A DNA stretch of 64,000 nucleotides from Candidatus Kryptobacter tengchongensis (GTDB lineage: Bacteria; Bacteroidota; Ignavibacteria; Kryptoniales; Kryptoniaceae). A program made the position numbers and the translations under genes. The stretch lies in contig FAON01000010.1 in the NCBI GenBank assembly GCA_001485605.1, positions 124,001-188,000 of the forward strand. The letters run 5' to 3'. Below, piece after piece: positions 29,889 to 39,808 of the stretch (position 1 is the stretch's first letter; every line of letters starts with the position of its first letter). The notes below the pieces were generated by a model. It was not told the origin of the DNA. It did no database searches and was given only the letters and a program-made list of their open reading frames with translations.

Positions 29889-30899
29889 TTAACCAGTCGT
29901 GCTTCTGGCCCTGACCCTGTCCTTGAATGGCTCTTCCCTATCCGCAAAATCAGGACGGTAAAAATCTGGTGACTCTTCAAAATCCTGCACCCACCCGTTT
30001 TCAAAACCAAATTTATCAAGAAATTTAAGCACCGCAACATATTCACTAAACATTATCCTTCGTGAAATCAGCGGATATTTAAAAGCTTTATTCGTCGGAT
30101 AATACTGCGCCATGATGCTTAATGTCACATCCGTCCCAAGTTCTTCCGCAATCCATCTTAATGATTCCTCACTTCCCGCAATATCATTTGGCAGGATAAG
30201 ATGTCTTATTATCAACCCACGTTTTAAAATACCATCCTCAACAATAAGCTCGCTCCCAACTTGACGCCACATTTCCTTTATTGCCATCCTTGAAAACTTA
30301 ACATAGTTAGGTATCTTTGAATATCTCCATGCCATCTCATCATCGCTATACTTTATGTCTGGCAAATAAATATCAACTATCCCATCAAGCAATTTTAAAA
30401 CCTCAACGGAATCATACGCATTTGTATTATATACAAGTGGCAACCTTAAACCCCTTTCAACAGCGATGTAAATTGCCTTAACAATTTGTGGAACAAAATG
30501 AGTTGGGGATACAAGCCCAATGTTATGACATCCCTTATCTTGAAGTTCAAGCATTATTTCAGCAAGCCTTTCAAATGTAACCTCATTTTTTATCTCAACC
30601 TTCCAATTCTGACTTATTTGATAATTTTGACAATACACGCACCTTAAGTTACAATTTCCGAAAAATATATTACCAGCACCATTAACTCCAACGAGAAGTG
30701 GTTCTTCCCCAAAATGTGGAACATAGGCGGAAACAATAGGTTTATAGCCTGAATAACATCTTCCTATCTCGTTATTTAATCTATTTACACCGCAATTATG
30801 CGGACATATGTTACACCTTTCAAGCATTGATTCAAGAATTTTAACTCGTCTTTCTAATTCACCCGACTCATAAAGTTTAACATAAGAAGGCACAAACAT
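29889..30899 (-). CDS. Radical SAM protein, PflA-activase-like
   Basis: The 336-residue protein carries the radical SAM cluster motif CNLRCVYCQNYQIS (CX3CX2C) near residue 83, preceded by another Cys motif CNICPHNCGVNR near 32-43 and a GRC motif that may hold a second cluster. The pattern is that of the activating-enzyme-like COG1313 group, whose target protein is mostly unknown. It is the last of three genes on one strand (glnD, unknown protein, this one), 8 bp after the unknown gene. No glycyl-radical enzyme is in the window. Confidence 0.8.
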   Translation of the reverse strand: MFVPSYVKLYESGELERRVKILESMLERCNICPHNCGVNRLNNEIGRCYSGYKPIVSAYVPHFGEEPLLVGVNGAGNIFFGNCNLRCVYCQNYQISQNWKVEIKNEVTFERLAEIMLELQDKGCHNIGLVSPTHFVPQIVKAIYIAVERGLRLPLVYNTNAYDSVEVLKLLDGIVDIYLPDIKYSDDEMAWRYSKIPNYVKFSRMAIKEMWRQVGSELIVEDGILKRGLIIRHLILPNDIAGSEESLRWIAEELGTDVTLSIMAQYYPTNKAFKYPLISRRIMFSEYVAVLKFLDKFGFENGWVQDFEESPDFYRPDFADREEPFKDRVRARSTTG

Positions 30900-30907
30900 A
30901 AGCGACT

Positions 30908-31825
30908 TTACCTTTTGTTATCAACCCTTGTTAACTTCCTCGCATTATTAACAGGCAAAAGTTCTTTCATGTTTTCAATTATATAAGCGATTTCATCTTT
31001 AATCTCAAAATAATATCTTAATTCCGTTTCCCTCTCTCTTAACTCTTCTTCTTTCTGAATTCTTTTATCACTTCCTTCTTCCCTGTAAAACTGTTCAATT
31101 AGCTCGTTAAAGAATTGTCTTTTGCCAGATTTTAATACATTCACTTGAACTTCAGTCCATTGAATAACATCTGAAATCAATTCGTAAACTTCGTATATAT
31201 CCGATGCGGTCGGATTGCCTCTTAAAATTTTCAAAAGAAATTCAAACTTTTCAAATGATGCATTTCCATGTCCAGTTATATAAATGAGATACGCTTTTAA
31301 AAACTCCTCACGCCATTGCTCCTTCCAGAATTTATCCCGCAAAATTGCTTTGGCATTATCACTTTCATTTCCGAATACAACTTCCAAAGCCTTTGAAAGC
31401 TGTCCAGAAGGTTTGCAATCAAGGTTCAATAGCTTAACATATCTTCTCAAATTTACACTGTTCAGCTGAATTGAAAATCTTTTCTCAAAAATCTTATCCC
31501 CGCTTTTCAAAACTATATAAAAATTTGACTTTAAATTTTTAGCCTCAAGATTTTTTATTATCTCATCAACTTCATCCTCGCTGATATCAACCTCATCAAG
31601 AATTTTTGAAAACACCGCCTTATCTTGAATTTTCGGTGTAAAAATCGGAGAGAAAAGGATATCTATTTCATAATCCTCAAGTTTTGAGATTTCCTCATTA
31701 AAAAATTTATCAATCTGATCAAGCGTATATGAGTAATGCGACAGGATGTGGTTCAGCACCTGTTCAGTAATTTGCCTTGGCTTTGTTAGTTCAGCTTCTA
31801 TCATCTCAATTAATTTCTGTTTCAT
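30908..31825 (-). CDS. Unknown 305-residue helical protein in the glnD operon
   Basis: I do not recognise the family. The sequence is highly charged and mostly helical by composition, with an acidic segment (DEVDISEDEVDEIIKNLEAKNL) near 75-97 and a Glu/Arg-rich stretch (REEGSDKRIQKEEELRERE) near 248-268 likely to form a coiled coil. There is no signal peptide, membrane segment or Cys motif, so it is probably cytoplasmic. It starts 1 bp after glnD and ends 8 bp before the radical SAM gene; this tight packing suggests one operon. Confidence 0.75.
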   Translation of the reverse strand: MKQKLIEMIEAELTKPRQITEQVLNHILSHYSYTLDQIDKFFNEEISKLEDYEIDILFSPIFTPKIQDKAVFSKILDEVDISEDEVDEIIKNLEAKNLKSNFYIVLKSGDKIFEKRFSIQLNSVNLRRYVKLLNLDCKPSGQLSKALEVVFGNESDNAKAILRDKFWKEQWREEFLKAYLIYITGHGNASFEKFEFLLKILRGNPTASDIYEVYELISDVIQWTEVQVNVLKSGKRQFFNELIEQFYREEGSDKRIQKEEELRERETELRYYFEIKDEIAYIIENMKELLPVNNARKLTRVDNKR

Positions 31826-31826
31826 T

Positions 31827-34439
31827 TCATTCCTCTGTTAATTTTAAATTGTTAAGTTCGTAAATCACACTTAAAATTTCATTTCTTATTTTCCTTCTCG
31901 TTTCATCATCCACTATCTTGTTCCCGTTCAGGTCAAGGACATAAAACGAGTCAACTATCCCATCGGTTCTCGTTGCAATTTTCGCAAAATAAATGTTGAG
32001 CCCAATCTCCGACATCTTCCTTGAAACCTTATATAAAAACCCGAGCGAATCGGGAGCGAAAACATCAATTATCGTATAATCCTTTGAATCTTCAAATTCA
32101 ACTGCGATTTTAACATTTTTTCGCACATTTTCAATTTTCCTTTTCCATTTTCTCCTGTGTCTTTCAAAAAGTTCATCAAGATTGACATAGCCATTAAACA
32201 CATCTTCCATATCTTGTTTTATTTTTTCACATTGCTTTGTGGTGAGAGCTTCGCCCGAAACATAATCAAAGACCCTGAACTTATCAATCACAATGCCATC
32301 TTTTCTTGTAAATATCCTCGCATCAAATATATTTGCATCATTTGCGGATAAAACACCACAAATCCTTGCAAGAACAAACGGCGCATCCTTCGTTATCACT
32401 GTTATCTCCGTGTATCTATCTTTGTGAGAAAAAACGACATCAACTTTCCGAAGCCCCGACTCAGATATTGCTTTTATATGCTCGCCTATTTCAACATCTG
32501 TGAAAACATCCAAATATGAATCATTTTCAATTAAATTCTCAAAATGATTTTCAATCTCCTCACGATTTAACTTTTCAGAAAGTGAAGAAATGATTGAGGC
32601 AATTCTTCTATTTGTCCTCTCCTCAAACAAAGAATAAATTTCTTCAAGAGTTAATTTGCCCTTAACAACTGGCTCAGTGAGAAGATAAAGTTCCTCAAGA
32701 AGTTGCGCTTTCCAGCTCGTCCATACATCTGGATTAACAGCGGAAAGATCTGCATAGGTTAAAATGTAAAGCATATCAAGTTGTTCTTTGCTCTTGAAGT
32801 TTGACGCAAATGAATGTAATGTTTCTGGCTCATAAAAGTTTCTGCGAAACGCCACCTGCTCCATCAAAAGATGATTTCTAACCAAAAAACAAACATCTTC
32901 AACTGCATCAAAATTTATCCTACTTAAAAAGTCCCTCGCAATTTCAGCACCAATTTCCGCATGACCCTCAATTTTAACAGCTTTCCCAGCATCGTGAAAT
33001 AAAATCCCAAGATAAAGAACATCCCTTCTTTTGATGTTTCTGAAAATCTCCCCAAGATTTGAATCATCTAAGAAAAGTTTCTCTGCGTTACCAATCGCCC
33101 TTAAAGTATGTTCATCAACTGTAAAATAGTGATAACGATTATGTTGATATAAGCCCGTCAATTTATCAAAAATTGGGATATATCTCCCAAGTATTCCAAC
33201 TTCGTGCATCAGTTCAAGTGTTGATGCGACGCCAGATTTTGAATTCAAAATCTCAATGAAAATTTTCGCAAGGTTAATTTCATTTGAAAAATCAACCTTA
33301 TCAACGCTATTTATTATCGTTTTCTTTAAACTTTCATCAAAGTCCGCACCAGTTTTACATTTATATAGAAATGCGGTGAAAATTTCTTCAGGATTGAGCG
33401 ATTCCTTAAGTGTATTGAGGATTATCTTTTTTCCGTCACGAAGGGAAAAATTATTATCCAGCGTTTCAACTTCCCCACTTAATCCGAGATTTAAAAGTTC
33501 TTCAAAACCCATCGTAAAAATTTTGTTTAACATCAAAATCTCTCTCGCTTTCAGATAATAATCACGCATGAAAATTTCAACGCCCCTTTTATTCACATCA
33601 TCTACATATCCAAGCTCAAATGCTACTTTTTCCTTAACATTAAAATCAAGGACATCGGTAATTCCTTCCGTGACAAGATGAAGTTTTATCCTCGTCCACA
33701 ACAAAAACTCAAACGCATCAATGACAGCGTAAAATTTCTCCTCTGAAATCATACCTTTCTCAAACATCAATTCAATCATACCTTTACACATTGACTGATC
33801 TTCCGATAAATTCCAAAAATCGGGATCTATGCTTTTAAAAATCCACAGCAATGTATGAAGATCCCTTAAACCACCTGCACTTTTCTTAACATTTGGCTCA
33901 AGGAGTTTTATTGTGTTCCCATACTTTTGATGTCTTAGTTTGTTCCCCTCAATTATCGCATTGACAAAATTAAGCGATCTATCACCAAGCGATTTTTCCT
34001 TTATCTTCCAGATAAAATGATCGTATAAGTTTCTATCTCCACAAACAAACCTTGACTCAAGCAGTGATGCCCACGATTCAACATCCACATCAAAAAGTTC
34101 AAGACATTCATCAATCGTTCTAAAACTGTGACCAATGTTAAATTTTGAATTCCACAAATTCTGAAAAAATTCAACAGCGATGCTTTCAATTTTTTTATCT
34201 TTTGATTCAACCAGAAACATTATATCAACATCAGATTTTGGGCAGAGCTCAACCCGACCATATCCCCCAGTTGCAACAACAGCGATATATCCACGAATGT
34301 TTAAACTATCATAAAGTGAACTGATAAACTTATCAAGCGATTGAGTCAATAATTTGCTTATCTCAAATGCGTTTCTCTCTTCTCTGCGAAAACTTCTAAG
34401 TTTTTCAAAATCTATTTCAATTTCAGATCCCGCTGACAT
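31827..34439 (-). CDS. glnD: [Protein-PII] uridylyltransferase/uridylyl-removing enzyme (GlnD)
   Basis: GlnD senses glutamine and adds or removes UMP on PII proteins. Domains in order: nucleotidyltransferase with VATGGYGRVELCPKSDVDIMFL near residue 60, a helical linker, the HD hydrolase domain (LGILFHDAGKAVKIEGHAEIG near 490) and two C-terminal ACT domains (TVITKDAPFVLARICGVLSA near 690 and TIIDVFAPDSLGFLYKVSRKM near 800). About 870 residues is the full family length. ATG 34439 has AAAGAG upstream; GTG at 34448 is an alternative. No PII gene (glnB/glnK) is in the window. Confidence 0.94.
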   Translation of the reverse strand: MSAGSEIEIDFEKLRSFRREERNAFEISKLLTQSLDKFISSLYDSLNIRGYIAVVATGGYGRVELCPKSDVDIMFLVESKDKKIESIAVEFFQNLWNSKFNIGHSFRTIDECLELFDVDVESWASLLESRFVCGDRNLYDHFIWKIKEKSLGDRSLNFVNAIIEGNKLRHQKYGNTIKLLEPNVKKSAGGLRDLHTLLWIFKSIDPDFWNLSEDQSMCKGMIELMFEKGMISEEKFYAVIDAFEFLLWTRIKLHLVTEGITDVLDFNVKEKVAFELGYVDDVNKRGVEIFMRDYYLKAREILMLNKIFTMGFEELLNLGLSGEVETLDNNFSLRDGKKIILNTLKESLNPEEIFTAFLYKCKTGADFDESLKKTIINSVDKVDFSNEINLAKIFIEILNSKSGVASTLELMHEVGILGRYIPIFDKLTGLYQHNRYHYFTVDEHTLRAIGNAEKLFLDDSNLGEIFRNIKRRDVLYLGILFHDAGKAVKIEGHAEIGAEIARDFLSRINFDAVEDVCFLVRNHLLMEQVAFRRNFYEPETLHSFASNFKSKEQLDMLYILTYADLSAVNPDVWTSWKAQLLEELYLLTEPVVKGKLTLEEIYSLFEERTNRRIASIISSLSEKLNREEIENHFENLIENDSYLDVFTDVEIGEHIKAISESGLRKVDVVFSHKDRYTEITVITKDAPFVLARICGVLSANDANIFDARIFTRKDGIVIDKFRVFDYVSGEALTTKQCEKIKQDMEDVFNGYVNLDELFERHRRKWKRKIENVRKNVKIAVEFEDSKDYTIIDVFAPDSLGFLYKVSRKMSEIGLNIYFAKIATRTDGIVDSFYVLDLNGNKIVDDETRRKIRNEILSVIYELNNLKLTEE

Positions 34440-34530
34440 AGCTTGCACTCTTTGGTTTTCCTAAAGTTACTTAAAATTTTTCAATTTTCAGAACTTAAAT
34501 TTAAATTTGATTAAAAAAGCTACTCAAAAC

Positions 34531-34857
34531 ATGGCGAGGGAGATAAAACTTTGCAAAATTTCAGATATTCGCTCTGGAAAGGCAAGGTCATTTAAAATAG
34601 ATGATCTTGAAATTGCTGTTATAAATTTAAATTCAAAATTCTTTGCTTTATCAAACATTTGCCCGCATCAACACACAAAAGTTGTAAATGGTTCTGAGGC
34701 TATAGTTGAAGGTGAAAATATAATCTGTCCGATGCACGGATGGACATTTGAGATAAAAACTGGGAAAGCAATCCATGGTTCAGGAAGATTGGAAACTTTT
34801 GAAGTTTTTCTCAAAAACGATGAAATATGGATAAAGATCGAAGATGAACAAACATGA
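34531..34857 (+). CDS. Rieske-type [2Fe-2S] protein
   Basis: This small soluble ferredoxin (108 residues) has both Rieske ligand pairs: CPHQH (C44, H46) and CPMHGW (C66, H69). It resembles the small subunit NirD and dioxygenase ferredoxins, which carry electrons to a partner enzyme; the partner is not clear here. ATG 34531 gives a clean N-terminus MAREIKLCKIS; an in-frame TTG at 34507 is unlikely. It overlaps the next gene by 14 bp, so coupling to the QueG-HAD protein is likely. Confidence 0.88.
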   Translation: MAREIKLCKISDIRSGKARSFKIDDLEIAVINLNSKFFALSNICPHQHTKVVNGSEAIVEGENIICPMHGWTFEIKTGKAIHGSGRLETFEVFLKNDEIWIKIEDEQT

Positions 34858-36472
34858 ATTGACAGAAAAAATAAAACGGAAGGGGATTGAACTCGGGTTT
34901 TCAAAAATTGGTATAGCAAAAGTTGAAAAACTTGAACATGAGGGCATAAAGTTATCAGAGTGGCTTGCTAAAGGTTATCATGCTGATATGAAATGGATGG
35001 AGAAAAATTTTGATAAGAGAACAAACCCACAAAACATTTTACCTGAGGCAAAATCTATAATTGTGGTTGCTTTGAATTATTTTCAAAAATTTTCACCAGC
35101 TAAAATTGATCAAGGTAAAATTTCAATTTATGCACTTGGACAAGACTACCATATCGTCTTGAAATCAAAACTTGAAAAACTTCTCAACTTTATTCGTGAG
35201 CTTGTCCCCGATGTGAAGGCGAAAATTTACACCGACACTGGACCCGTGATGGAAAAAGCTTGGGCGACAAGAGCTGGGCTTGGGTGGATCGGAAAACATA
35301 CAAACTTGATAACAAAGGAATTTGGTTCTTGGCTTTTTCTTGGGGAAATCATTTGTGATATTGAGCTTGAATATGATGAACCAATGGCTGATTTATGTGG
35401 CAAATGCACAAGATGTATAAATGCATGTCCGACAAACGCAATAGTTGAACCCTATGTCCTTGATTCAACTAAGTGTATTTCTTACTGGACGATTGAATAT
35501 AAAGGTAAGTCTTTTCCAGAGGATATTTCAAAAAAATTTGGTAATTTAATTTTCGGTTGCGACATCTGTCAGGATGTTTGTCCATGGAATTTGAAGTTTC
35601 AAAAAGAGACCGATGTTTTAGAGTTTAAAGCGTTTGATTATAATATAAATCCTGACTTGCTCAATCTTTCAAAATTAAGTGAAGATGAGTTTAAATTTCT
35701 CTACAAATTAAGTCCGTTGAAAAGAGCAAAATTTTTGGGTTTTATGCGAAATGTGAAAAACGCAATCAAAAATCTCGTCTGGCAAAAACTTTTAAATTTT
35801 GATTTCAAATGTGCAATTTTTGATCTTGATGGTGTGGTAGCGGATACATTTAAGTTTCATCGCCAATCGTGGGGTGAGATGTGTGCGAGATTTGGGCATA
35901 ATTTGAGCGATGAAGAATTCAAAAAAATTGTCTTTGGAAGAAGAGGCAAGGAAAGCGCAAAAATTTTATTTGATGGCAAAATAACGGAAGAAGAAGCTGA
36001 AAACATAGGAGTTGAAGTTGATAGAATTTTCAGAGAGATAGCGGCTGGGAAGTTAAGAGCTGTTGATGGGGTGATTGAGTTTATACTCACTTTAAAAGAA
36101 AATGGGATAAAAACTGGGCTTGCGACATCAGCTCCAGATGAAAATGTTAAATTGATATTTGATGAGTTAAACTTGCATGGTCTTTTTGATATCGTCGTCA
36201 CATCAAAGGATGTAAAACATGGGAAACCCGCTCCAGATATTTTCATACTTGCAAGCGAAAAACTTGGTTGTAAGCCCCGTGAGTGTATCGTTTTTGAGGA
36301 TTCTATAGCTGGATTGATATCCGCAAAGAACGCAGATATGTTTGCAATTGGCGTTGAAACTACATTGGATAAAAACGAGTTAATAAATTACGCCGATATT
36401 TCAATAAAAAACTTTTCAGAGATACTTGAAAATTTAAAACTAAATAAAAAAGTGAAAGATGCAACCAGTTGA
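34844..36472 (+). CDS. queG: Epoxyqueuosine reductase (QueG) fused to a HAD-family hydrolase
   Basis: Residues 1 to about 310 are QueG, the cobalamin and [4Fe-4S] enzyme that reduces epoxyqueuosine in t[17 protein letters not shown] with the conserved D131, cluster ligands C185, C188, C191 and C195, and C239, C242 and C246. Residues about 320-540 are a beta-phosphoglucomutase-like HAD domain: FDLDGVVAD with D327 and D329, LATSAP, GKPAPD with K461 and VFEDSIAG. Both sites look intact. There is no stop at the junction ([20 protein letters not shown]), so a true fusion is encoded, unless a sequencing error joined two genes. It overlaps trxB by 14 bp. Confidence 0.9.
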   Translation: MNKHELTEKIKRKGIELGFSKIGIAKVEKLEHEGIKLSEWLAKGYHADMKWMEKNFDKRTNPQNILPEAKSIIVVALNYFQKFSPAKIDQGKISIYALGQDYHIVLKSKLEKLLNFIRELVPDVKAKIYTDTGPVMEKAWATRAGLGWIGKHTNLITKEFGSWLFLGEIICDIELEYDEPMADLCGKCTRCINACPTNAIVEPYVLDSTKCISYWTIEYKGKSFPEDISKKFGNLIFGCDICQDVCPWNLKFQKETDVLEFKAFDYNINPDLLNLSKLSEDEFKFLYKLSPLKRAKFLGFMRNVKNAIKNLVWQKLLNFDFKCAIFDLDGVVADTFKFHRQSWGEMCARFGHNLSDEEFKKIVFGRRGKESAKILFDGKITEEEAENIGVEVDRIFREIAAGKLRAVDGVIEFILTLKENGIKTGLATSAPDENVKLIFDELNLHGLFDIVVTSKDVKHGKPAPDIFILASEKLGCKPRECIVFEDSIAGLISAKNADMFAIGVETTLDKNELINYADISIKNFSEILENLKLNKKVKDATS

Positions 36473-37400
36473 ACACAGAAAACTTATAATAATTGGTTCT
36501 GGACCTGCTGGTTTAACGGCAGCAATATATGCTGCACGAGCTGATCTTCAACCGCTTGTTTTTGAAGGTTCTCAACCTGGCGGGCAACTCATGCTTACAA
36601 CCGAAGTTGAAAACTTTCCCGGATTTCCCAAAGGTATTCAAGGTCCTGAATTAATGCAACTTATGAGGGAACAAGCCGAAAAATTTGGAGCAAAACTTGA
36701 AATGCTTGATGTGACAAAGGTTGATTTTTCAACAAGACCATTTAAAATTTGGGCTGACGAAGACCTCTACACCGCCGACGCCGTTATAATTGCAACTGGA
36801 GCTTCTGCAAAATGGTTAGGGCTTGAATCAGAACAGAAACTGCGTGGTTACGGTGTTTCGGCTTGCGCAACTTGTGATGGATTTTTCTTCAAAGATAAAG
36901 AAGTCGTCGTTGTCGGCGGTGGAGATACCGCAATGGAAGAAGCTCTATTTTTAACAAGATATGCAAGTAAGGTGACCGTTGTTCACAGAAGAGACAAACT
37001 AAGAGCTTCAAAGATCATGCAGGAAAGAGCAATGAAAAACCCAAAAATAACATTCATCTGGAACTCGGTAATTGAGGAGGTTTATGATGTAGCCCAGAAG
37101 AAAGTAACAGGTGTAAAATTGAGAAATGTTTTAACAGGGGAAACAACAGATTACAAGTGCGACGGTCTTTTCATAGCCATTGGACATCAACCAAATACTG
37201 AAATCTTTAAAGGTCAAATTGAAATGGATGAAGTTGGATATATAATCACTAAGCCAGGTTCAACTGCAACAAGCGTTCCAGGGGTATTTGCCGCAGGAGA
37301 TGTTGCGGACAAGGTATACAGGCAAGCAGTGACAGCAGCTGGAACTGGGTGCATGGCTGCATTGGATGCAGCAAGATATCTTGAATCTTTACACGATTAA
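36459..37400 (+). CDS. trxB: Thioredoxin reductase
   Basis: TrxB (313 residues) passes electrons from NADPH through FAD to thioredoxin. The FAD motif [15 protein letters not shown] is near 13-27, GGQL near 41, the redox pair is C136-A-T-C139, the NADPH motif [16 protein letters not shown] is near 156 and the second FAD motif [11 protein letters not shown] near 275. All parts are present. It is the last of three overlapping genes and is followed by a strong terminator. Confidence 0.96.
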   Translation: MQPVEHRKLIIIGSGPAGLTAAIYAARADLQPLVFEGSQPGGQLMLTTEVENFPGFPKGIQGPELMQLMREQAEKFGAKLEMLDVTKVDFSTRPFKIWADEDLYTADAVIIATGASAKWLGLESEQKLRGYGVSACATCDGFFFKDKEVVVVGGGDTAMEEALFLTRYASKVTVVHRRDKLRASKIMQERAMKNPKITFIWNSVIEEVYDVAQKKVTGVKLRNVLTGETTDYKCDGLFIAIGHQPNTEIFKGQIEMDEVGYIITKPGSTATSVPGVFAAGDVADKVYRQAVTAAGTGCMAALDAARYLESLHD

Positions 37401-37422
37401 CATTAAGACTTAAATAAAAGTT

Positions 37423-37467
37423 ATGGCTGTGTCGCTAATCTATCACTTTGCGACACAGCCATTTTTA
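37423..37467. terminator. Strong terminator between convergent trxB and S9 peptidase genes
   Basis: ATGGCTGTGTCGC and GCGACACAGCCAT pair perfectly over 13 bp with a 14-base loop. TTTTTAATTTT follows on the plus strand and a T-rich run on the minus strand, so it can end transcription from both sides. Confidence 0.88.
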
Positions 37468-37502
37468 ATTTTCTAAATAAAATCCTCAAGAGACTTTTTA
37501 GA

Positions 37503-39545
37503 TTAATTTTTCAGATATTGATCAAGCCAATCAAGAACGGTCGTCCACCACAATTTTGCATTCTGCGGTTTTAAAATATGATGCCCTTCATCCGGAAAAT
37601 AAAGCATTTTTGATGGAACCCCCATTCTTTGTAAAGCTGTAAACATCATAAAACCCTGACTTACATCAACCCTATAATCAAGTTGACCATGAATTACAAG
37701 TGTTGGGGTTTTAAAATTCTTAACATAATAACTTGGCGACCATTTTTTATATTGTTCAGGATTTGTCCAGGGGGTTCCTTTAAATTCCCATTCCGGAAAC
37801 CATAACTCTTCCGTTGAGCCATACATACTTTGAAGATCAAAAACACCAGCATGGGAAACAAGACATTTGAAAATTCCCTTATCGTTGTGTCCGGCGATCC
37901 AATTTATCATATATCCACCATAAGAAGCCCCGGCTGCTCCAATTCTATGTTTATCAATGAAATCAAAATTTTTCACAACATAATCAACTCCCTTCATTAA
38001 ATCTTCAAAAACTTTGCCACCCCAATCACCGCTTATCTCATCCGTGAACTTTTGCCCATAGCCAGTTGAACCTCGTGGATTTATCATTACAACAACATAA
38101 CCACGAGAGGCAAACATTTGAGCATTCCACCTATAATGGAAATTATCTGCCCACATAGATTGAGGTCCACCATGGATTAAGAAAACAGCTGGATACTTCT
38201 TTCCAGGTTCAAAAAACGGCGGTTTTAAGATAAACCCATGAACCTTCGTTCCACCAGCACCTAAAAACCAAAAATCTTCAAGTGAATTCATCTCAAGTTG
38301 CGCAATGAGCGAATCATTATGGTGAGTCAGCTGAATTGTTTCAAAGTTTGTAAGATCAAGACGATAAATCTCCGCTGGCTTGTTAATTGATTCCCTCTTG
38401 AAAATCAAAAATCGTCCATCAGGCGTAATTGAAATTTCCGTGTTATAACTTTTCCTCGTTATTTGTTCAATTTTCCCAGTTTTAACCTCAATCTTATAAA
38501 TTGAGTTATATCCTTGATCCTCTGCAGTGAAGAATATAAACTTACCATCAGGAGACCAAATAACTTCTTCAACAGAACGATCAAAATTTTCGGTTAAATT
38601 AATTATATTTCCCGTTTCCCTATCATAAAGCATCAATCTATATCTATCGGATTCAAAGCCTGCTCTAAACTGAGCTCTATACGCAATGTATTTTCCATCT
38701 GGTGAATAAATTGGCTGATTATCATTCGCTTTATTTATTGTGATTTTCTTTATTTTTCCCCCTTTTGGTGTTGTGATGAAAAGGTCATTATTGGTACTTA
38801 TAGCGATCATGGTATCAACATTTCTGACAAAGCAAATTTCCTTACCATCTGGAGAAAAAGCATAATCAATTTTTCCGCCAAGATCTATCGGAGGCGTATC
38901 ATAATCCCCAGGCGTTATATCAATAACTTCTCCAGTGTTAAGCTCAACTGTGAAAAGGTGACTCCTTTTATCATCAATCCATCTATTCCAAATTCTAAAT
39001 GGCAGTTTTGTAAAAAGTTTTGCTTTTACTTTGCTTAATTCTTTATCTTTTTCTCTTTTCAAATTGCAATCATTATCAGGACAATCGGGATAAACCTGAG
39101 ATACAAAAGCAATATAATTACCATCGGGAGCCCATACGATGCCATCAGCACCAAGTGCTATGTTTGTTATCTTTTTTATCGCCCCTGTTTCAAGTTCCAT
39201 GACATAAACTTGGGCTTCCCCATCCCGAGTTGATATAAAAGCAAGTTTTTTACCATCAGGAGACCAAGCCGGCGAATAGTTTGATCCTTCAGATTTTGTT
39301 AATTGTTTAACCTCTTTCCCATCAATTGAAACAAGATAAATGTCCCTTTGACCCTTGTTCTCTTCCATGCTATAGGATGTAACAACATAAGCTATCCACC
39401 TACCATCAGGCGAAACCGTAAGGTTTGAAATTCTCTTCATTGCCCAGAGGTCATCTACGGTTATAGCTCTTTTTTGAGGGTAAACCGAAAGGGTGCCAAA
39501 GACTATAAGTAGAGAAACGATCACGAGGTAAATTTTTCTTAACAT
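37503..39545 (-). CDS. Secreted S9-family serine peptidase (acylaminoacyl-/dipeptidyl-peptidase-like)
   Basis: A signal peptide (residues 1-23, ending SVYPQ) sends this 680-residue enzyme to the periplasm. The N-terminal half is a TolB/PD40-like propeller with repeated SPDGKxIAF strands; the C-terminal alpha/beta-hydrolase has the triad S541 (GASYGG), D623 (GQLDYRV) and H655 (DEGHH). Such enzymes clip short peptides. It is monocistronic and divergent from the aromatic operon, convergent with trxB. Confidence 0.93.
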   Translation of the reverse strand: MLRKIYLVIVSLLIVFGTLSVYPQKRAITVDDLWAMKRISNLTVSPDGRWIAYVVTSYSMEENKGQRDIYLVSIDGKEVKQLTKSEGSNYSPAWSPDGKKLAFISTRDGEAQVYVMELETGAIKKITNIALGADGIVWAPDGNYIAFVSQVYPDCPDNDCNLKREKDKELSKVKAKLFTKLPFRIWNRWIDDKRSHLFTVELNTGEVIDITPGDYDTPPIDLGGKIDYAFSPDGKEICFVRNVDTMIAISTNNDLFITTPKGGKIKKITINKANDNQPIYSPDGKYIAYRAQFRAGFESDRYRLMLYDRETGNIINLTENFDRSVEEVIWSPDGKFIFFTAEDQGYNSIYKIEVKTGKIEQITRKSYNTEISITPDGRFLIFKRESINKPAEIYRLDLTNFETIQLTHHNDSLIAQLEMNSLEDFWFLGAGGTKVHGFILKPPFFEPGKKYPAVFLIHGGPQSMWADNFHYRWNAQMFASRGYVVVMINPRGSTGYGQKFTDEISGDWGGKVFEDLMKGVDYVVKNFDFIDKHRIGAAGASYGGYMINWIAGHNDKGIFKCLVSHAGVFDLQSMYGSTEELWFPEWEFKGTPWTNPEQYKKWSPSYYVKNFKTPTLVIHGQLDYRVDVSQGFMMFTALQRMGVPSKMLYFPDEGHHILKPQNAKLWWTTVLDWLDQYLKN

Positions 39546-39682
39546 GGCTTAAGATGGGTTTTGTTTTTAAAGCCAGATAAATTTTAATCAAAATTGAAAA
39601 TTAAATCAAAGTTTTTCCTTGCAAAATGAGCGTAAAATTTATATATTTCAACTAAAGAAAACCTGAGAAGTGAAAATTTAAA

Positions 39683-39808
39683 ATGGTTCAATTAAGACAA
39701 AGCGATACAGGTTTAAATACCGCAAACCTCATTATGTATCAGATTTCCTTCCGAGTTTGTTTTTATGCCCGCTATTTTGCCCAGTGGTGGCGCAACCACT
39801 GGGCTTGA
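39683..39808 (+). CDS. Leader peptide rich in Phe, Tyr and Trp before the aromatic operon
   Basis: An ATG at 39683 opens 41 codons that end at TGA 39806-39808. The product has 3 Phe, 3 Tyr and 3 Trp; of its last 19 residues, 8 are aromatic (RVCFYARYFAQWWRNHWA). The Trp codons are at 39785, 39788 and 39800, inside a 10-bp hairpin. The next gene (39915) is DAHP synthase, the entry step to all three aromatic amino acids, and tyrA follows. Codon use, length and place are those of an amino-acid-sensing leader peptide. A weak purine stretch (GAGAAG, 39664-39669) lies before the ATG; a second in-frame ATG at 39734 could be the true start. Confidence 0.7.
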   Translation: MVQLRQSDTGLNTANLIMYQISFRVCFYARYFAQWWRNHWA

